Source of the DNA: Phycisphaerae bacterium
GTDB taxonomy: Bacteria > Planctomycetota > Phycisphaerae > UBA1845 > UTPLA1
DNA length: 64,000 bases
Direction of reading: 5' to 3'
NCBI GenBank assembly: GCA_023150615.1
Contig: JAKLKO010000012.1
Span: 1 to 64,000 of the forward strand
The position numbers were made by a program, and so were the translations under genes. Shown in pieces: positions 30,614-39,312 of this stretch. The notes under the pieces are model-generated. The model searched no databases and was not told the origin of the DNA. It saw only the letters and a program-made list of their open reading frames with translations. Every line of letters begins with the position of its first letter. Position 1 is the first letter of the stretch.

Positions 30614-31096
30614 TTACTGCGGCGAGCCGGCACTCATGTCATAAACCCATCGATCGATCGGCCGCTCGTACCCCAGGATTTCCTCGGGTTTGAAATACAG
30701 CGAGATTTCCGCCGCCGCCGACTCCGGTGCATCGCTGCCGTGGATCAGGTTGAACGTCTTCGACAGGCCCCAATCGCCACGGATCGTGCCCGGTTCGGCA
30801 TTGAATCCGAACGTCGCGCCCATCATCTTCCGCGCCACGGCGATCGCGTTCAGCCCTTCGAGCACCAGCACGACGACCGGGCCGGACGTGACGTAGTCGA
30901 TCAGTCCCGGATAGAACGGCTTGCCCTTGTGCGGCGCGTAATGCCGCTCGGCCAGGCCGCGATCGATCTTCATCAGCTTCATCGCGACCAGCTTGAGGCC
31001 CTTCTCCTCGAACCGGGACAGGATCGTCCCGGACAATCCCCGCTGCACGGCATCCGGCTTCAGGATAATGAGCGTACGTTCCACTCTCGACTCCAT
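30614..31096 (-). CDS. ndk: Nucleoside diphosphate kinase
   Basis: Ndk transfers the terminal phosphate of ATP to other nucleoside diphosphates through a phosphohistidine. The 160-residue product shows Thr-Leu-Ile-Ile-Leu-Lys-Pro-Asp (Lys13), the Arg-Gly-Asp stretch near 106-108 and the active-site His119 in Asn-Leu-Ile-His-Gly-Ser-Asp. It is slightly longer than the usual 140-150 residues. Start ATG 31096 matches the family N-terminus; the frame is open 21 codons further. It is the third gene of the minus-strand operon. Confidence 0.95.
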   Translation of the reverse strand: MESRVERTLIILKPDAVQRGLSGTILSRFEEKGLKLVAMKLMKIDRGLAERHYAPHKGKPFYPGLIDYVTSGPVVVLVLEGLNAIAVARKMMGATFGFNAEPGTIRGDWGLSKTFNLIHGSDAPESAAAEISLYFKPEEILGYERPIDRWVYDMSAGSPQ

Positions 31097-31163
31097 GGAT
31101 CCAGCGACCGCGAGCACTTCGGGCGCCCGGCCGAATCGCGGCATTCTACGCCGAGCCAAGCCG

Positions 31164-32303
31164 TCATTCCACCGGAGTCGCCATCTCGCGCCACCCGGTG
31201 AGGAGCGACTCTCGCAGCGCGGGACCGACGTCGTCGATGATCCGCCGCAGTCGCCCTTCGCGATCGAGCATCAGCACCACCGGCAGCGAGCGAAGCCCGA
31301 AGCGCCGCGCGATCAGTCCGGATCGGCCGCGCTCGTCGCAACACAGTGCGCCCGTCACGCCCGCCGACTCGACGGCCTTCTGCGCAGCCGCGCGCGATTC
31401 ATCGAGGCTCACCAGCACGAGGGCTGCACCGTGCGGATTCAGACCGGACGGGGGCGAGGCAAGCTCCTCCAGCAGCCGGCACGACGCGATGTCCCATGAG
31501 CCGAAGAACACGACGAGGACCGGCCGACCGTGATAGCTCGTCCATTCGATCGGCATCCCGTCGACACGCTGCAGCAGCGGATCGAAGCGCGCGCCGATGA
31601 GTCGGCGCAGTCGAAACCGACCGAGGAGTGCGACGGAATTGGCGTCGGACGCGCCATCACGTTCAAGACGTTGAATCCAGCGGTCGACCGCGGCAAAATC
31701 CCGCGCGGCCATCGCCGTCTGGAGCAGCTCGTGCAGCAGGCCGATGCGCCGCGGCGAGCCCGGATGCGCCCGCAGAAACTGCTCGATGCCACGGATGCGC
31801 TTCGCTGGAGCCGACCGCTCGTCGACACCGGCGGGCCGCGCAAGGTCGACCCGCAGCCGCCAGTAGTCGACCGCCTCGGCCAGCGCCGGGCCGCACTGCG
31901 CGGTCGGCAGACGATCCAGCTCGGCCTCCAGTTCGCTGAGCGGTTCGCCCTCCAGCGTCGCCAATTCGAATCGGCAATCAAGCCGCAGCCGCAGCGCGGC
32001 GTCGCGGTCGGCCGGTGACTGCGACTCGGTCAGCAGGCCATCCAGCTCGACGACCGCATGGCGCAGCACCTCGATCCGCGCGGACATCGCCTGCAACTGC
32101 GCATCGGAAGAATCCACGCCATCGCGTCCGGGCGAAAGCGCCGGCGCATGGAGTCGTTCGATGATGGACCGAAGACGTAGGGGGCCGGCGGCCTGATCCG
32201 CGGGAGCCGCAGCCGGCGCCGGGGGCTCGGCGTGGATCGTGCCGATCGACAACAAAACGACGATCGCGAGCCGGCGCGTCGTTCTTGATAGGCGGTTGCA
32301 CAT
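31164..32303 (-). CDS. Secreted thioredoxin-like protein with a degenerate active site
   Basis: The 379-residue product has a signal peptide (about 10-25), a long helical Arg/Leu/Glu-rich region (about 35-240) and a C-terminal thioredoxin-like domain (about 260-375). In that domain Val-Leu-Val-Val-Phe-Phe-Gly-Ser-Trp-Asp-Ile-Ala-Ser-Cys-Arg corresponds to the TlpA active site, but the Cys-x-x-Cys pair is lost: Asp stands where the first Cys would be and only the second survives. The cis-Pro region (Leu-Arg-Ser-Leu-Pro-Val-Val) is kept. Redox activity is therefore doubtful. It starts 19 bases after the aminotransferase and ends 67 bases before ndk. Confidence 0.78.
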   Translation of the reverse strand: MCNRLSRTTRRLAIVVLLSIGTIHAEPPAPAAAPADQAAGPLRLRSIIERLHAPALSPGRDGVDSSDAQLQAMSARIEVLRHAVVELDGLLTESQSPADRDAALRLRLDCRFELATLEGEPLSELEAELDRLPTAQCGPALAEAVDYWRLRVDLARPAGVDERSAPAKRIRGIEQFLRAHPGSPRRIGLLHELLQTAMAARDFAAVDRWIQRLERDGASDANSVALLGRFRLRRLIGARFDPLLQRVDGMPIEWTSYHGRPVLVVFFGSWDIASCRLLEELASPPSGLNPHGAALVLVSLDESRAAAQKAVESAGVTGALCCDERGRSGLIARRFGLRSLPVVLMLDREGRLRRIIDDVGPALRESLLTGWREMATPVE

Positions 32304-32322
32304 GCCCGATGGCTCGCAGGAT

Positions 32323-33504
32323 TCAGGCGCGGCCGAGGAGTTTTTCGAGCCGATCCAGCCCCTTGTCGATGCTCTCGCGATCGGTGGCAAAGCTGAGCCG
32401 GACGTGTGCATCGGAGCCGAACGCGATGCCGGGCACCAGCGCGACGTGCGCCTCTTCCAGCACGCGGGCCGCAAAGCCGACCGAATCGTTCACGCCCAGC
32501 CGCGCGTACGTCCGTGTAACGTTCGGGAAGCAATAGAACGCCCCCGTCGGCCGCACGCACGTCACGTCACGAAGCCGCGACAACCGCTCGTGCATGTGCG
32601 CGCCGCGCTTCGCGAATTCGTCGCGCATCGAATCGACGCAGGACTGATCACCCGCAAGCGCCTCCGCCACGGCGACCTGGTTGAACGTGCACGGACCGCT
32701 CGTCGTGTGGGACTGAATCTTCACCATCGCATCGATGATCGGCCGCGGTCCAGCGGCGTATCCAACGCGCCAGCCGGTCATCGCATAGCTCTTGCTGGCC
32801 GCGTTAATCGTGACCGTGCGCTCGTACCAGTCGGGCGCGACGGCGGCGAAGCTCTTGAACTGCATCGCGCCGAAGACGAGCCGATCGTACATCTCATCGG
32901 AGATGACGATCAGGTCGTGGCCCCGAAGCGCGGCGGCGATCCGCGCTGTCTCGTCCGGCGTGTACGTGAATCCGCCGGGATTGCTGGGGCTGTTGAAGAT
33001 GAGCGCCCGCGTCCGGGGCGTGATCGCCGACCGCACCTGCTCGGGCGTAAGCTTGAAGCTGTTCTGCTCGTCGCCGCGCAGAAAAACCGGCATCGCGCCG
33101 CAGAGTCGGATCTGCTCCGGAAAACTCACCCAGTACGGGATCGGCAGCAGGACCTCGTCGCCCGGATTGACGATCGCCGCAAGCGCGAGAAAGATCGCCT
33201 CCTTGCCGCCGCACGTCATGATGACCTGCGCCGGGTCGTACGTCAGACCGTTGTCGCGGCGGAACTTCGTGCAGACGGCCTCCCGCGCCTCGACCAGCCC
33301 GAATCCCGGTTGTGCGTACTTCGTCCGGCCTTCGTCGATGGCTCGCTTCGCGACCGCCTTGATCGGTACCGGCGTGTCGAAGTCGGGTTCGCCCTGGCCG
33401 AAGGAAACGACGTCGATGCCGGACCGTCGCATGGCCGCCGCCTTCGAGGACACCGCCATGGTGGCTGAACCCGTCAGCGCGGCAGCCCGTTGGGAAATCT
33501 GCAT
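32323..33504 (-). CDS. Class I aminotransferase, aspartate aminotransferase type
   Basis: This PLP-dependent enzyme probably interconverts aspartate and oxaloacetate. At 393 residues it has family length. The PLP lysine lies in Asn-Ala-Ala-Ser-Lys-Ser-Tyr-Ala-Met-Thr-Gly-Trp-Arg-Val-Gly-Tyr, with Ser-Pro-Ser-Asn-Pro-Gly-Gly, Ile-Ser-Asp-Glu-Met-Tyr and Arg-Leu-Ser-Phe-Ala near the end (carboxylate-binding Arg). The N-terminus resembles the I-gamma subgroup (AspB/AspC of thermophiles and planctomycetes). Substrate preference cannot be fixed from sequence alone. It is the first gene of the four-gene minus-strand operon. Confidence 0.88.
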   Translation of the reverse strand: MQISQRAAALTGSATMAVSSKAAAMRRSGIDVVSFGQGEPDFDTPVPIKAVAKRAIDEGRTKYAQPGFGLVEAREAVCTKFRRDNGLTYDPAQVIMTCGGKEAIFLALAAIVNPGDEVLLPIPYWVSFPEQIRLCGAMPVFLRGDEQNSFKLTPEQVRSAITPRTRALIFNSPSNPGGFTYTPDETARIAAALRGHDLIVISDEMYDRLVFGAMQFKSFAAVAPDWYERTVTINAASKSYAMTGWRVGYAAGPRPIIDAMVKIQSHTTSGPCTFNQVAVAEALAGDQSCVDSMRDEFAKRGAHMHERLSRLRDVTCVRPTGAFYCFPNVTRTYARLGVNDSVGFAARVLEEAHVALVPGIAFGSDAHVRLSFATDRESIDKGLDRLEKLLGRA

Positions 33505-33630
33505 GGAACGTCACTCCCGCGGACCCGGCGCGGCGTTCGCGGCCCCGGCCGCCGCCCCATTCCGGCGTCGAGATCAGGGTAGAATCTAGCGTCCGGCCGG
33601 CGTTGCGACAATGATCGCGGAGGTGGCACC

Positions 33631-34020
33631 ATGAGCGCGCGCAGGGCACGCGTCCTCGACGTTGGAAACTGCGATCCCGATCACGCCATGATCCGGGGCA
33701 TGCTCGAGCGCCATTTCGACGTCGAAGTGGATCGCGTGATGTTCGTCGACGAAGCCCTCGCACGGATGCGCGAGCAGACGTACGACCTCGTGCTCGTCAA
33801 TCGCCTGATCTTCGAGGATGGCAGCGAGGGAATTCAGCTCCACCGGCAAGCCAAGGCCGAACCGGCGCTTGCGGCCGTGCCGATCATGATGATCAGCAAC
33901 TTCGAAGCGGCACAATCGGCCAGTGTGGCGGCCGGCGGAATCCCAGGCTTCGGCAAGGCCGCCGTGACGGCGCCGGAGACGAAGACCTTGCTCGCGAGAT
34001 ACCTTCCGACGCGCGCGTAG
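33631..34020 (+). CDS. Pseudo-receiver domain protein
   Basis: The 129-residue stand-alone protein has receiver-like secondary structure: Ala-Arg-Val-Leu-Asp-Val-Gly-Asn-Cys-Asp, Asp-Leu-Val-Leu-Val-Asn-Arg-Leu-Ile, Val-Pro-Ile-Met-Met-Ile-Ser-Asn, and Gly-Phe-Gly-Lys. The phospho-acceptor position is Asn57 where Asp is expected, so it probably cannot be phosphorylated in the normal way. It may act by protein contact. It starts 126 bases from the divergent aminotransferase and stands alone before an AT-rich gap. Confidence 0.75.
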   Translation: MSARRARVLDVGNCDPDHAMIRGMLERHFDVEVDRVMFVDEALARMREQTYDLVLVNRLIFEDGSEGIQLHRQAKAEPALAAVPIMMISNFEAAQSASVAAGGIPGFGKAAVTAPETKTLLARYLPTRA

Positions 34021-34088
34021 TTACGTAAAACTATTATTCTAATGAAGTTATGGACGAAATCCGGGGCAGAGAAAGCACGCACGCATGA

Positions 34089-34116
34089 TTGCGTTATGAT
34101 ATCATAGAGATATAAA
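34089..34116 (+). promoter_or_regulatory. Promoter of the SPFH operon with a palindromic operator in the spacer
   Basis: TTGCGT (34089-34094) and TATAAA (34111-34116) are separated by 16 bases. The spacer begins with the perfect 12-bp palindrome TATGATATCATA (34095-34106), placed where a bound protein would block RNA polymerase. The surrounding 34021-34120 is strikingly AT-rich for this genome. The ribbon-helix-helix protein encoded second in the operon is a natural candidate to bind it. Confidence 0.55.
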
Positions 34117-34163
34117 TCGCGTCCGTCGGATCAACCCGATCGGGCGAGGAAAGGAGACGTGCC

Positions 34164-35066
34164 GTGACCAACGAATTCGAACGCGTCTGTCGCAGCGGCT
34201 GGGTGGCTTTGGTTGTCCTGTTACTGGCCACGATCGGGACGGGTTGGGGACTGGTCGACCGAATCGCGCACGCCGTGCAGTTCGGGCATCTCGAACCGAA
34301 GTGGAGCCTGACCTGGCCGATCATCGCGTGGGCGCTGGGAATCGCCGTCATGACCATCCTGTGGGTGGGACTGTTCACACTGCAACCAAACGAGGCGGCC
34401 GTGCTGCTGCTGTTCGGCGAGTACAAGGGCACTGCGCGTCGATCGGGGTTTCACTATGCGAACCCGTTCTATTCGCGGATCAAGATCTCCCTGCGTGCTC
34501 GAACGCTCAACGGCGAGAAGCTGAAGGTGAACGACCAGCGCGGAAACCCGATCGAGATCGCCGCGGTCGTCGTCTGGCGCGTCGAGGATACGGCCAAGGC
34601 CACGTTCGACGTGGAGTCGTACCAAACGTACGTGGAGATGCAGAGCGAGACGGCGGTACGGCACCTGGCGAGCGCGTACCCGTACGACAGCACGGACGAT
34701 AAGACGATTTCGCTCCGCGGAAGCATGGATGAGGTGTCCGCGGCGCTGCGCGTGGAGCTTCAGGAACGACTGGCCAAGGCGGGCGTCATCGTCGAGGAGG
34801 CGCGGCTGAGCCACCTGGCCTACGCGCCGGAGATCGCCGGCGCGATGTTGCGGCGTCAGCAGGCCGAGGCGGTCGTCGCGGCACGGACCCGGATCGTCGA
34901 AGGCGCGATCGGCATGGTGCAGACGGCGCTCGAGCATCTGGACCGCGACCGCATCGTGGAACTCGATACCGAGCGCAAGGCCGCGATGGTGAGCAACCTG
35001 CTCGTCGTCCTCTGCGGCGAGCAGGCCGCGCAGCCGGTGGTGAACACCGGATCGCTGTACACCTAG
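34164..35066 (+). CDS. SPFH/Band 7 domain membrane protein
   Basis: The 300-residue product has two N-terminal hydrophobic helices (about 13-33 and 48-68) followed by an SPFH domain (about 70-265). That domain starts [13 protein letters not shown] and contains [14 protein letters not shown]. A helical region near 225-275 follows. SPFH proteins oligomerise on membranes and organise lipid microdomains or proteases. The start is GTG 34164 with AAGGAGA at ideal spacing. The downstream partner is a small ribbon-helix-helix protein. Confidence 0.9.
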   Translation: MTNEFERVCRSGWVALVVLLLATIGTGWGLVDRIAHAVQFGHLEPKWSLTWPIIAWALGIAVMTILWVGLFTLQPNEAAVLLLFGEYKGTARRSGFHYANPFYSRIKISLRARTLNGEKLKVNDQRGNPIEIAAVVVWRVEDTAKATFDVESYQTYVEMQSETAVRHLASAYPYDSTDDKTISLRGSMDEVSAALRVELQERLAKAGVIVEEARLSHLAYAPEIAGAMLRRQQAEAVVAARTRIVEGAIGMVQTALEHLDRDRIVELDTERKAAMVSNLLVVLCGEQAAQPVVNTGSLYT

Positions 35067-35180
35067 TCGGCACCAACGGCTGCGGCGCAACGACGGAGTC
35101 CGGACCGCCTCCGCGATTCCGTCGTCGATGCCGTCTTATCGAAGCCACCGGACGACGAGCGCCGGACATCAGCGGGACTC

Positions 35181-35375
35181 ATGGCGGAAAAGAAGTCCAT
35201 CCTGTTGCGAATCTCGCCCGAGCTTTGGGAGGGCCTGAACCGCTGGGCCCGCGATGAGCTGCGGAGCCTGAACGCTCAGATTGAGTATCTCTTGCGCGAC
35301 GCGCTTCGCCGCCGGACCGGCCGCGACCTGGATGCGTCATCGGCGGCGGAAAACGAGCCGGACCAGCCGGCGTAA
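35181..35375 (+). CDS. Arc-like ribbon-helix-helix protein
   Basis: The 64-residue product has the ribbon-helix-helix layout: a beta strand (Lys-Ser-Ile-Leu-Leu-Arg-Ile) followed by Ser-Pro-Glu-Leu-Trp-Glu-Gly-Leu helix 1 and an [11 protein letters not shown] helix 2. An acidic tail follows. Such proteins bind palindromic DNA as dimers. It lies 114 bases after the SPFH gene in the same direction; my recollection is that this pairing recurs in other bacteria, unverified here. A stem (35090-35097 with 35118-35125) sits between the two genes. Confidence 0.82.
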   Translation: MAEKKSILLRISPELWEGLNRWARDELRSLNAQIEYLLRDALRRRTGRDLDASSAAENEPDQPA

Positions 35376-35387
35376 GGTCGGGGGCGG

Positions 35388-36185
35388 CTATTCGGCGGCC
35401 GGCAGGGCGAGCGTAAACGTCGCGCCGTGACCGTAGCGACTCTGGACGGTGAGCGTGCCGCCGTTTTCCTCGGCGAGCTGGCGTGAGATGGTCAGTCCGA
35501 GTCCAAGCCCGCGTCGATCGGGCCGGTCGTGGCGCGACTTCGTGGTGTAGAACGGTTCGAAAATCTCTTCGATGACGTCGGCCTTGATGCCGGGTCCGTT
35601 GTCGGCGATGTGCAGCAGGATGCGGTCGTCGGAACCGCATTCGGCGCGGATGACGAGTCGTCCGCGGCGACCGAGCATCGCCTGCCGCGCGTTGAGGATG
35701 AGGTTGAACAGGACCTGTTGGATCGAGGCGGCATGAATCCGCGCCGACATCGCGTCATCCACATCGATCGAGACGTCGATGCAGTCCTTCTCGAGATCGC
35801 GGGCGAGGCACTCGACGGCATCGACCACGAGCGGCCGGAGCCTCGTCGGCACGGGGCCCATCTGGTCGTCGCAGGCCATACCGAGGATGCGGCGGCAGAG
35901 ATCGGCGGCGCGTCGCGCGTGCTTGAGCGTCTTGTCGAGCGCGGACTGCATCAACGCCGCATCATTGGCGCGGAGGGCGTACTCGCTGTAGGCGATCACC
36001 GGCGTGATGAGGTTGTTGAACTCGTGAGCGAGGATCGCGCTCATCGTGCCCATCGCGGCGAATTTCTGGAGCCGCTGAATCTGGCGTTGCAGATCGACGA
36101 AGTGCCGCTCGAGTCCGTCGAGCTGCTTCTGTACGTCGATGCCGTGGTCCGCTAAGTTCTGTTCGGTCGATTTCGTCGGTATCAT
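35388..36185 (-). CDS. Soluble histidine kinase
   Basis: The 265-residue cytoplasmic kinase lacks membrane helices and a recognisable sensor domain. Residues about 17-45 form a coiled coil. The phospho-acceptor is His54 in Ile-Leu-Ala-His-Glu-Phe-Asn-Asn-Leu. The ATPase domain shows Leu-Ile-Leu-Asn-Ala-Arg-Gln-Ala-Met (N box), Asp-Asn-Gly-Pro-Gly-Ile, Phe-Glu-Pro-Phe-Tyr-Thr-Thr-Lys and Gly-Leu-Gly-Leu-Gly-Leu. ATG 36185 is preferred over an open frame extending to 36269, which would cover the divergent gene start. No cognate regulator is adjacent; the pseudo-receiver two genes away is a speculative partner. Confidence 0.88.
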   Translation of the reverse strand: MIPTKSTEQNLADHGIDVQKQLDGLERHFVDLQRQIQRLQKFAAMGTMSAILAHEFNNLITPVIAYSEYALRANDAALMQSALDKTLKHARRAADLCRRILGMACDDQMGPVPTRLRPLVVDAVECLARDLEKDCIDVSIDVDDAMSARIHAASIQQVLFNLILNARQAMLGRRGRLVIRAECGSDDRILLHIADNGPGIKADVIEEIFEPFYTTKSRHDRPDRRGLGLGLTISRQLAEENGGTLTVQSRYGHGATFTLALPAAE

Positions 36186-36254
36186 GGCGCGCTGCAAGCA
36201 GATATCGGCCGAGCCGCGGAATCTCTTGACCGCCTCGCATCGGGAACCTGCCGC

Positions 36255-36524
36255 ATGGACCTGCAACAACGACTCGACGGCCTGATCGAGGTCGCCCGCG
36301 AACTGGGAATCGACGTGCGGACGGAACCGCTCGGCGGCGAGAGCGGCGGACTCTGCGCGTTGAAGGGACGCACCGTGCTGTTCATCGACTCGTCGGCCGA
36401 CCTCGAGACGCGCTACGAAAAGACGGCCGCGGCGCTCGCCGGACTGCGCGAACTCGACGAGCGGTACCTGCGGCCCGAGATTCGCGAAGACCTCGACCGC
36501 TTCCGGAGCGCCCGCCAGTCATGA
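36255..36524 (+). CDS. Small conserved-looking protein preceding glmM
   Basis: The 89-residue soluble, acidic protein contains Leu-Lys-Gly-Arg-Thr-Val-Leu-Phe-Ile-Asp-Ser-Ser-Ala-Asp-Leu-Glu-Thr-Arg (about 36-53) and a helical C-terminus rich in Arg and Leu. I cannot assign a function. Its TGA overlaps the ATG of glmM (ATGA), so the two are translationally coupled, which implies a role related to amino-sugar or phosphosugar metabolism, or its control. Confidence 0.75.
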   Translation: MDLQQRLDGLIEVARELGIDVRTEPLGGESGGLCALKGRTVLFIDSSADLETRYEKTAAALAGLRELDERYLRPEIREDLDRFRSARQS

Positions 36525-37858
36525 GCCTAATGATGAGCATCTCCGGCATCCGCGGGATCGTCGGACAGACCCTGACGCCGACGCTCGCGGCGGAGCTGGG
36601 CCTGGCGTTCGGCACGCACCTGTCGGGCGGACGGGTCGCGATCGGCCGCGATACCCGACCCAGCGGACCGATGGTGCAGCGCGCGGTCGTCTCGGGACTG
36701 CTGGCGGCCGGCTGCGACGTGATCGACCTCGGCGTCGTGACGACGCCGGGAACGGCGCTCATGGTCGGGCGGCGTCGCGCCGCCGGCGGCGCCGTCATCA
36801 CCGCGAGTCACAACCCGATTGTCTGGAACGGAGTCAAGTTCCTTTCGTCGCAGGGATTCGCGCCGCCGTCCGACGAGGCGCAGCGGATTCTCGACCGGTT
36901 TCGCCGCAGGGAGTTTGTGCTCGCGCCCGTCGAGCGAATTGGATCGGAGCAAGTGGATGCGTCCACGCACGAGGCGCACGTCACCGCGGTACTCGCGGTC
37001 GTCGACGTCGAGGCGATCCGACGGCGACGATTCCGCGTCGTGCTCGACAGCGTCAACGGCGCGGGCGGGACCGGCGGCCGAATGCTGCTCGAGCGGCTCG
37101 GCTGCGACGTCGTTCACATCAACGCCGAGCCGAGCGGCCGATTCGCGCACACGCCCGAACCGATCGCGGAAAACCTCACGGGCCTGTGCGACGCGGTTCG
37201 AACGCACGGCGCGGCGATCGGCTTCGCGCAGGACCCCGACGCCGACCGGCTTGCGATCGTCGACGAGGCCGGTCGGTACATCGGCGAGGAATACACCCTG
37301 GCGCTGGCGGCGCGGCGGATCTTTGCGCGACAGCGCGGCCCGGCGGCGGCGAACCTCTCGACGTCGCGGATGATCGACGACCTCGCGGCGCAGGCCGGCG
37401 TCGGCTGCCGCGTGATTCGCACTCCTGTCGGCGAGGCGCACGTCGCACGGGCGATGATCGAACATCGCTGCATCGTCGGCGGCGAAGGAAACGGCGGGGT
37501 GATCCTGCCCGCGGTCATTCTCGTGCGCGACAGCTTCGTCGCGATGGCGCTCGCGCTGGAGTTGATGACGGTCGAAGACGCAACACTCGGCGCGATTGTC
37601 GACCGCATGCCGCGATACGCGATGATCAAACAGAAGTTCGAGGCCGACGCGCCGCGGATCGCCGCCTGGCTCCAGCGCGTTCGTGATCGCGTCACGGATG
37701 GCCGGATCAACGACGCGGACGGGTTGCGGATCGACTGGGAGCAGGGCTGGGTGCATGTCCGACCGTCGAACACCGAGCCGATCGCCCGCGTCATCGCCGA
37801 GGCCCGCGACACGCCAACCGCCGAGGCCCTCGCACGCCGCGTGACCGATCTGCTCTGA
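36521..37858 (+). CDS. glmM: Phosphoglucosamine mutase / phosphohexomutase
   Basis: This enzyme probably converts glucosamine-6-phosphate to glucosamine-1-phosphate for UDP-GlcNAc and peptidoglycan synthesis. The 445-residue product has the phosphoserine loop Thr94-Ala-Ser96-His-Asn-Pro99, the metal loop Asp-Pro-Asp-Ala-Asp-Arg, the sugar-specificity loop Gly-Gly-Glu-Gly-Asn-Gly-Gly and the phosphate site Arg-Pro-Ser-Asn-Thr-Glu-Pro. The sugar loop carries Asn where GlmM proteins commonly have Ser/His, so phosphomannomutase/phosphoglucomutase activity is an alternative. It begins inside the stop of the preceding small gene. Confidence 0.85.
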   Translation: MSLMMSISGIRGIVGQTLTPTLAAELGLAFGTHLSGGRVAIGRDTRPSGPMVQRAVVSGLLAAGCDVIDLGVVTTPGTALMVGRRRAAGGAVITASHNPIVWNGVKFLSSQGFAPPSDEAQRILDRFRRREFVLAPVERIGSEQVDASTHEAHVTAVLAVVDVEAIRRRRFRVVLDSVNGAGGTGGRMLLERLGCDVVHINAEPSGRFAHTPEPIAENLTGLCDAVRTHGAAIGFAQDPDADRLAIVDEAGRYIGEEYTLALAARRIFARQRGPAAANLSTSRMIDDLAAQAGVGCRVIRTPVGEAHVARAMIEHRCIVGGEGNGGVILPAVILVRDSFVAMALALELMTVEDATLGAIVDRMPRYAMIKQKFEADAPRIAAWLQRVRDRVTDGRINDADGLRIDWEQGWVHVRPSNTEPIARVIAEARDTPTAEALARRVTDLL

Positions 37859-38015
37859 TCCGCGCCCCGGTTTTTTCCCGGCAGTTTTTGCCGATCCCGC
37901 CGATCGCAACCGCCTGAGCGAGCGTAGAACCCAACGCCGATGAAACTCGATGGGCCGCGCGGCCGGGTCCGACGAATCGGACCTTGCCGCCCGCTCGACC
38001 CGGCGCAACCCCGTC

Positions 38016-39302
38016 ATGTATTCGCCGAAAGACGAAGCCCGACGCTCCGCGACGCCTCAGCCCACCGCACGAAGACGCACCGGTCATCGCCTGACGGTCT
38101 GCCACCCGGTCTGGCAACTCGGCTACGGCGGGCTGGAGCGGCAGATGTTGCAGGTTCTGCCACGGATGCCGACGGCGAACTTCTCCCACGTGCTGGTCGT
38201 CCGGGGCGACAGCCGAGAAGCGCGGCAACCGGTTCCCGACGGCCTCGTGGTCGTACCGCACGCCGGCCCGGCGCGGAATCGCCAGTGGGCGCGCCGCCTG
38301 GCGAAGGAACTTCAGGCTCAGAACGCCGACCTCGTGCACGTCCGCGGATTGGGAATGCTGCTCGACGGCGTTACCGCGGCGGGGCTCGCGGATCGACCGG
38401 TCGTGTTCAGCTTTCACGGCATTGAGTCGCTCGACGTGCGGCCGACGTGGCTGCGACGGCGGATGCTCCGCGGTGCGCTGCAGCGCTGCACGATGCGCTT
38501 CGCGGTCAGCCACGCCGCGCGCCAGCGACTGGCCGATCTGCTCGAATTCCCCACCGAGGCGATCGAGGTCCTCCCGAACGGCGTCGACACCGAGCAATTC
38601 CGGCCGGTGCGGGATCGAGCGGCGGTCCGTGCGGCACTGGAGTTGCCGCAGGATCGGCTGATCGTGCTGTCGGTGGGCAATCTCAAACGGATCAAAGGAC
38701 ACCACGTGCTGCGCGAGGCGATTCGCGGCAGCGGGATCGATCCGCGCCGCGTGACGTTCGTGCTCGTGGGCGCGGACGACGGCGGTGAGTCGCGGACCTG
38801 GGCCGCCGGGAACCTCGCGGCGTACGACATCCGCTTCGCCGGACTGCGCACGGAAGTTGAGCGCTGGTACCAGGCGGCGGACGTGTTCGTGCTGCCATCG
38901 CTGTGGGAGGGACTGTCGAACGCATTGCTGGAGGCGATGGCCAGCGGTCTGGCGATCATCGCCACCGCCGTTGGCGGAACGCCGGAAGTGATCGCGGATG
39001 AACAGAACGGATTGCTCGTGCCGTCGCAGGACGCGCCAGCGATGGCGAGTCTGTTGCGGCGATTAACGCAGGACGCGGGGCTGCGCGAGCGACTCGGCAC
39101 GGCCGCGCGGCGATCCGTTGAGCAGCGATTCGCCATCGAACGCGCCGCCACCGCATGGGCCGGCGTCTATCGCACCGCGGCCGCCGGACGACCGCCGCTG
39201 CGCCGCACGGGCCAACAGGTCGCAGCGCGCACGGCGCACGGCCCGCACGCGAGACGGTGGATGGCGCTGGCCGCGGGCGGGCGCCGTCGGGTCGAGGAGT
39301 AA
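38016..39302 (+). CDS. Glycosyltransferase family 4
   Basis: The 428-residue GT-B enzyme opens with His-Pro-Val-Trp-Gln-Leu-Gly-Tyr-Gly-Gly-Leu-Glu-Arg-Gln, a typical N-terminal Rossmann start. Its C-terminal donor site reads Phe-Val-Leu-Pro-Ser-Leu-Trp-Glu-Gly-Leu-Ser-Asn-Ala-Leu-Leu-Glu-Ala-Met-Ala. It would transfer a nucleotide sugar during surface polysaccharide assembly. ATG 38016 is chosen; ATG 37950 is in frame and possible, and neither has a good Shine-Dalgarno. It is followed 10 bases later by the ABC-2 permease, suggesting an exopolysaccharide role. Confidence 0.85.
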   Translation: MYSPKDEARRSATPQPTARRRTGHRLTVCHPVWQLGYGGLERQMLQVLPRMPTANFSHVLVVRGDSREARQPVPDGLVVVPHAGPARNRQWARRLAKELQAQNADLVHVRGLGMLLDGVTAAGLADRPVVFSFHGIESLDVRPTWLRRRMLRGALQRCTMRFAVSHAARQRLADLLEFPTEAIEVLPNGVDTEQFRPVRDRAAVRAALELPQDRLIVLSVGNLKRIKGHHVLREAIRGSGIDPRRVTFVLVGADDGGESRTWAAGNLAAYDIRFAGLRTEVERWYQAADVFVLPSLWEGLSNALLEAMASGLAIIATAVGGTPEVIADEQNGLLVPSQDAPAMASLLRRLTQDAGLRERLGTAARRSVEQRFAIERAATAWAGVYRTAAAGRPPLRRTGQQVAARTAHGPHARRWMALAAGGRRRVEE

Positions 39303-39312
39303 GCGTGCGAGC

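Noticed and set aside
37859-37949. T-rich stretches after glmM as a terminator
   Set aside because: Two T runs are present but no stable stem precedes them.
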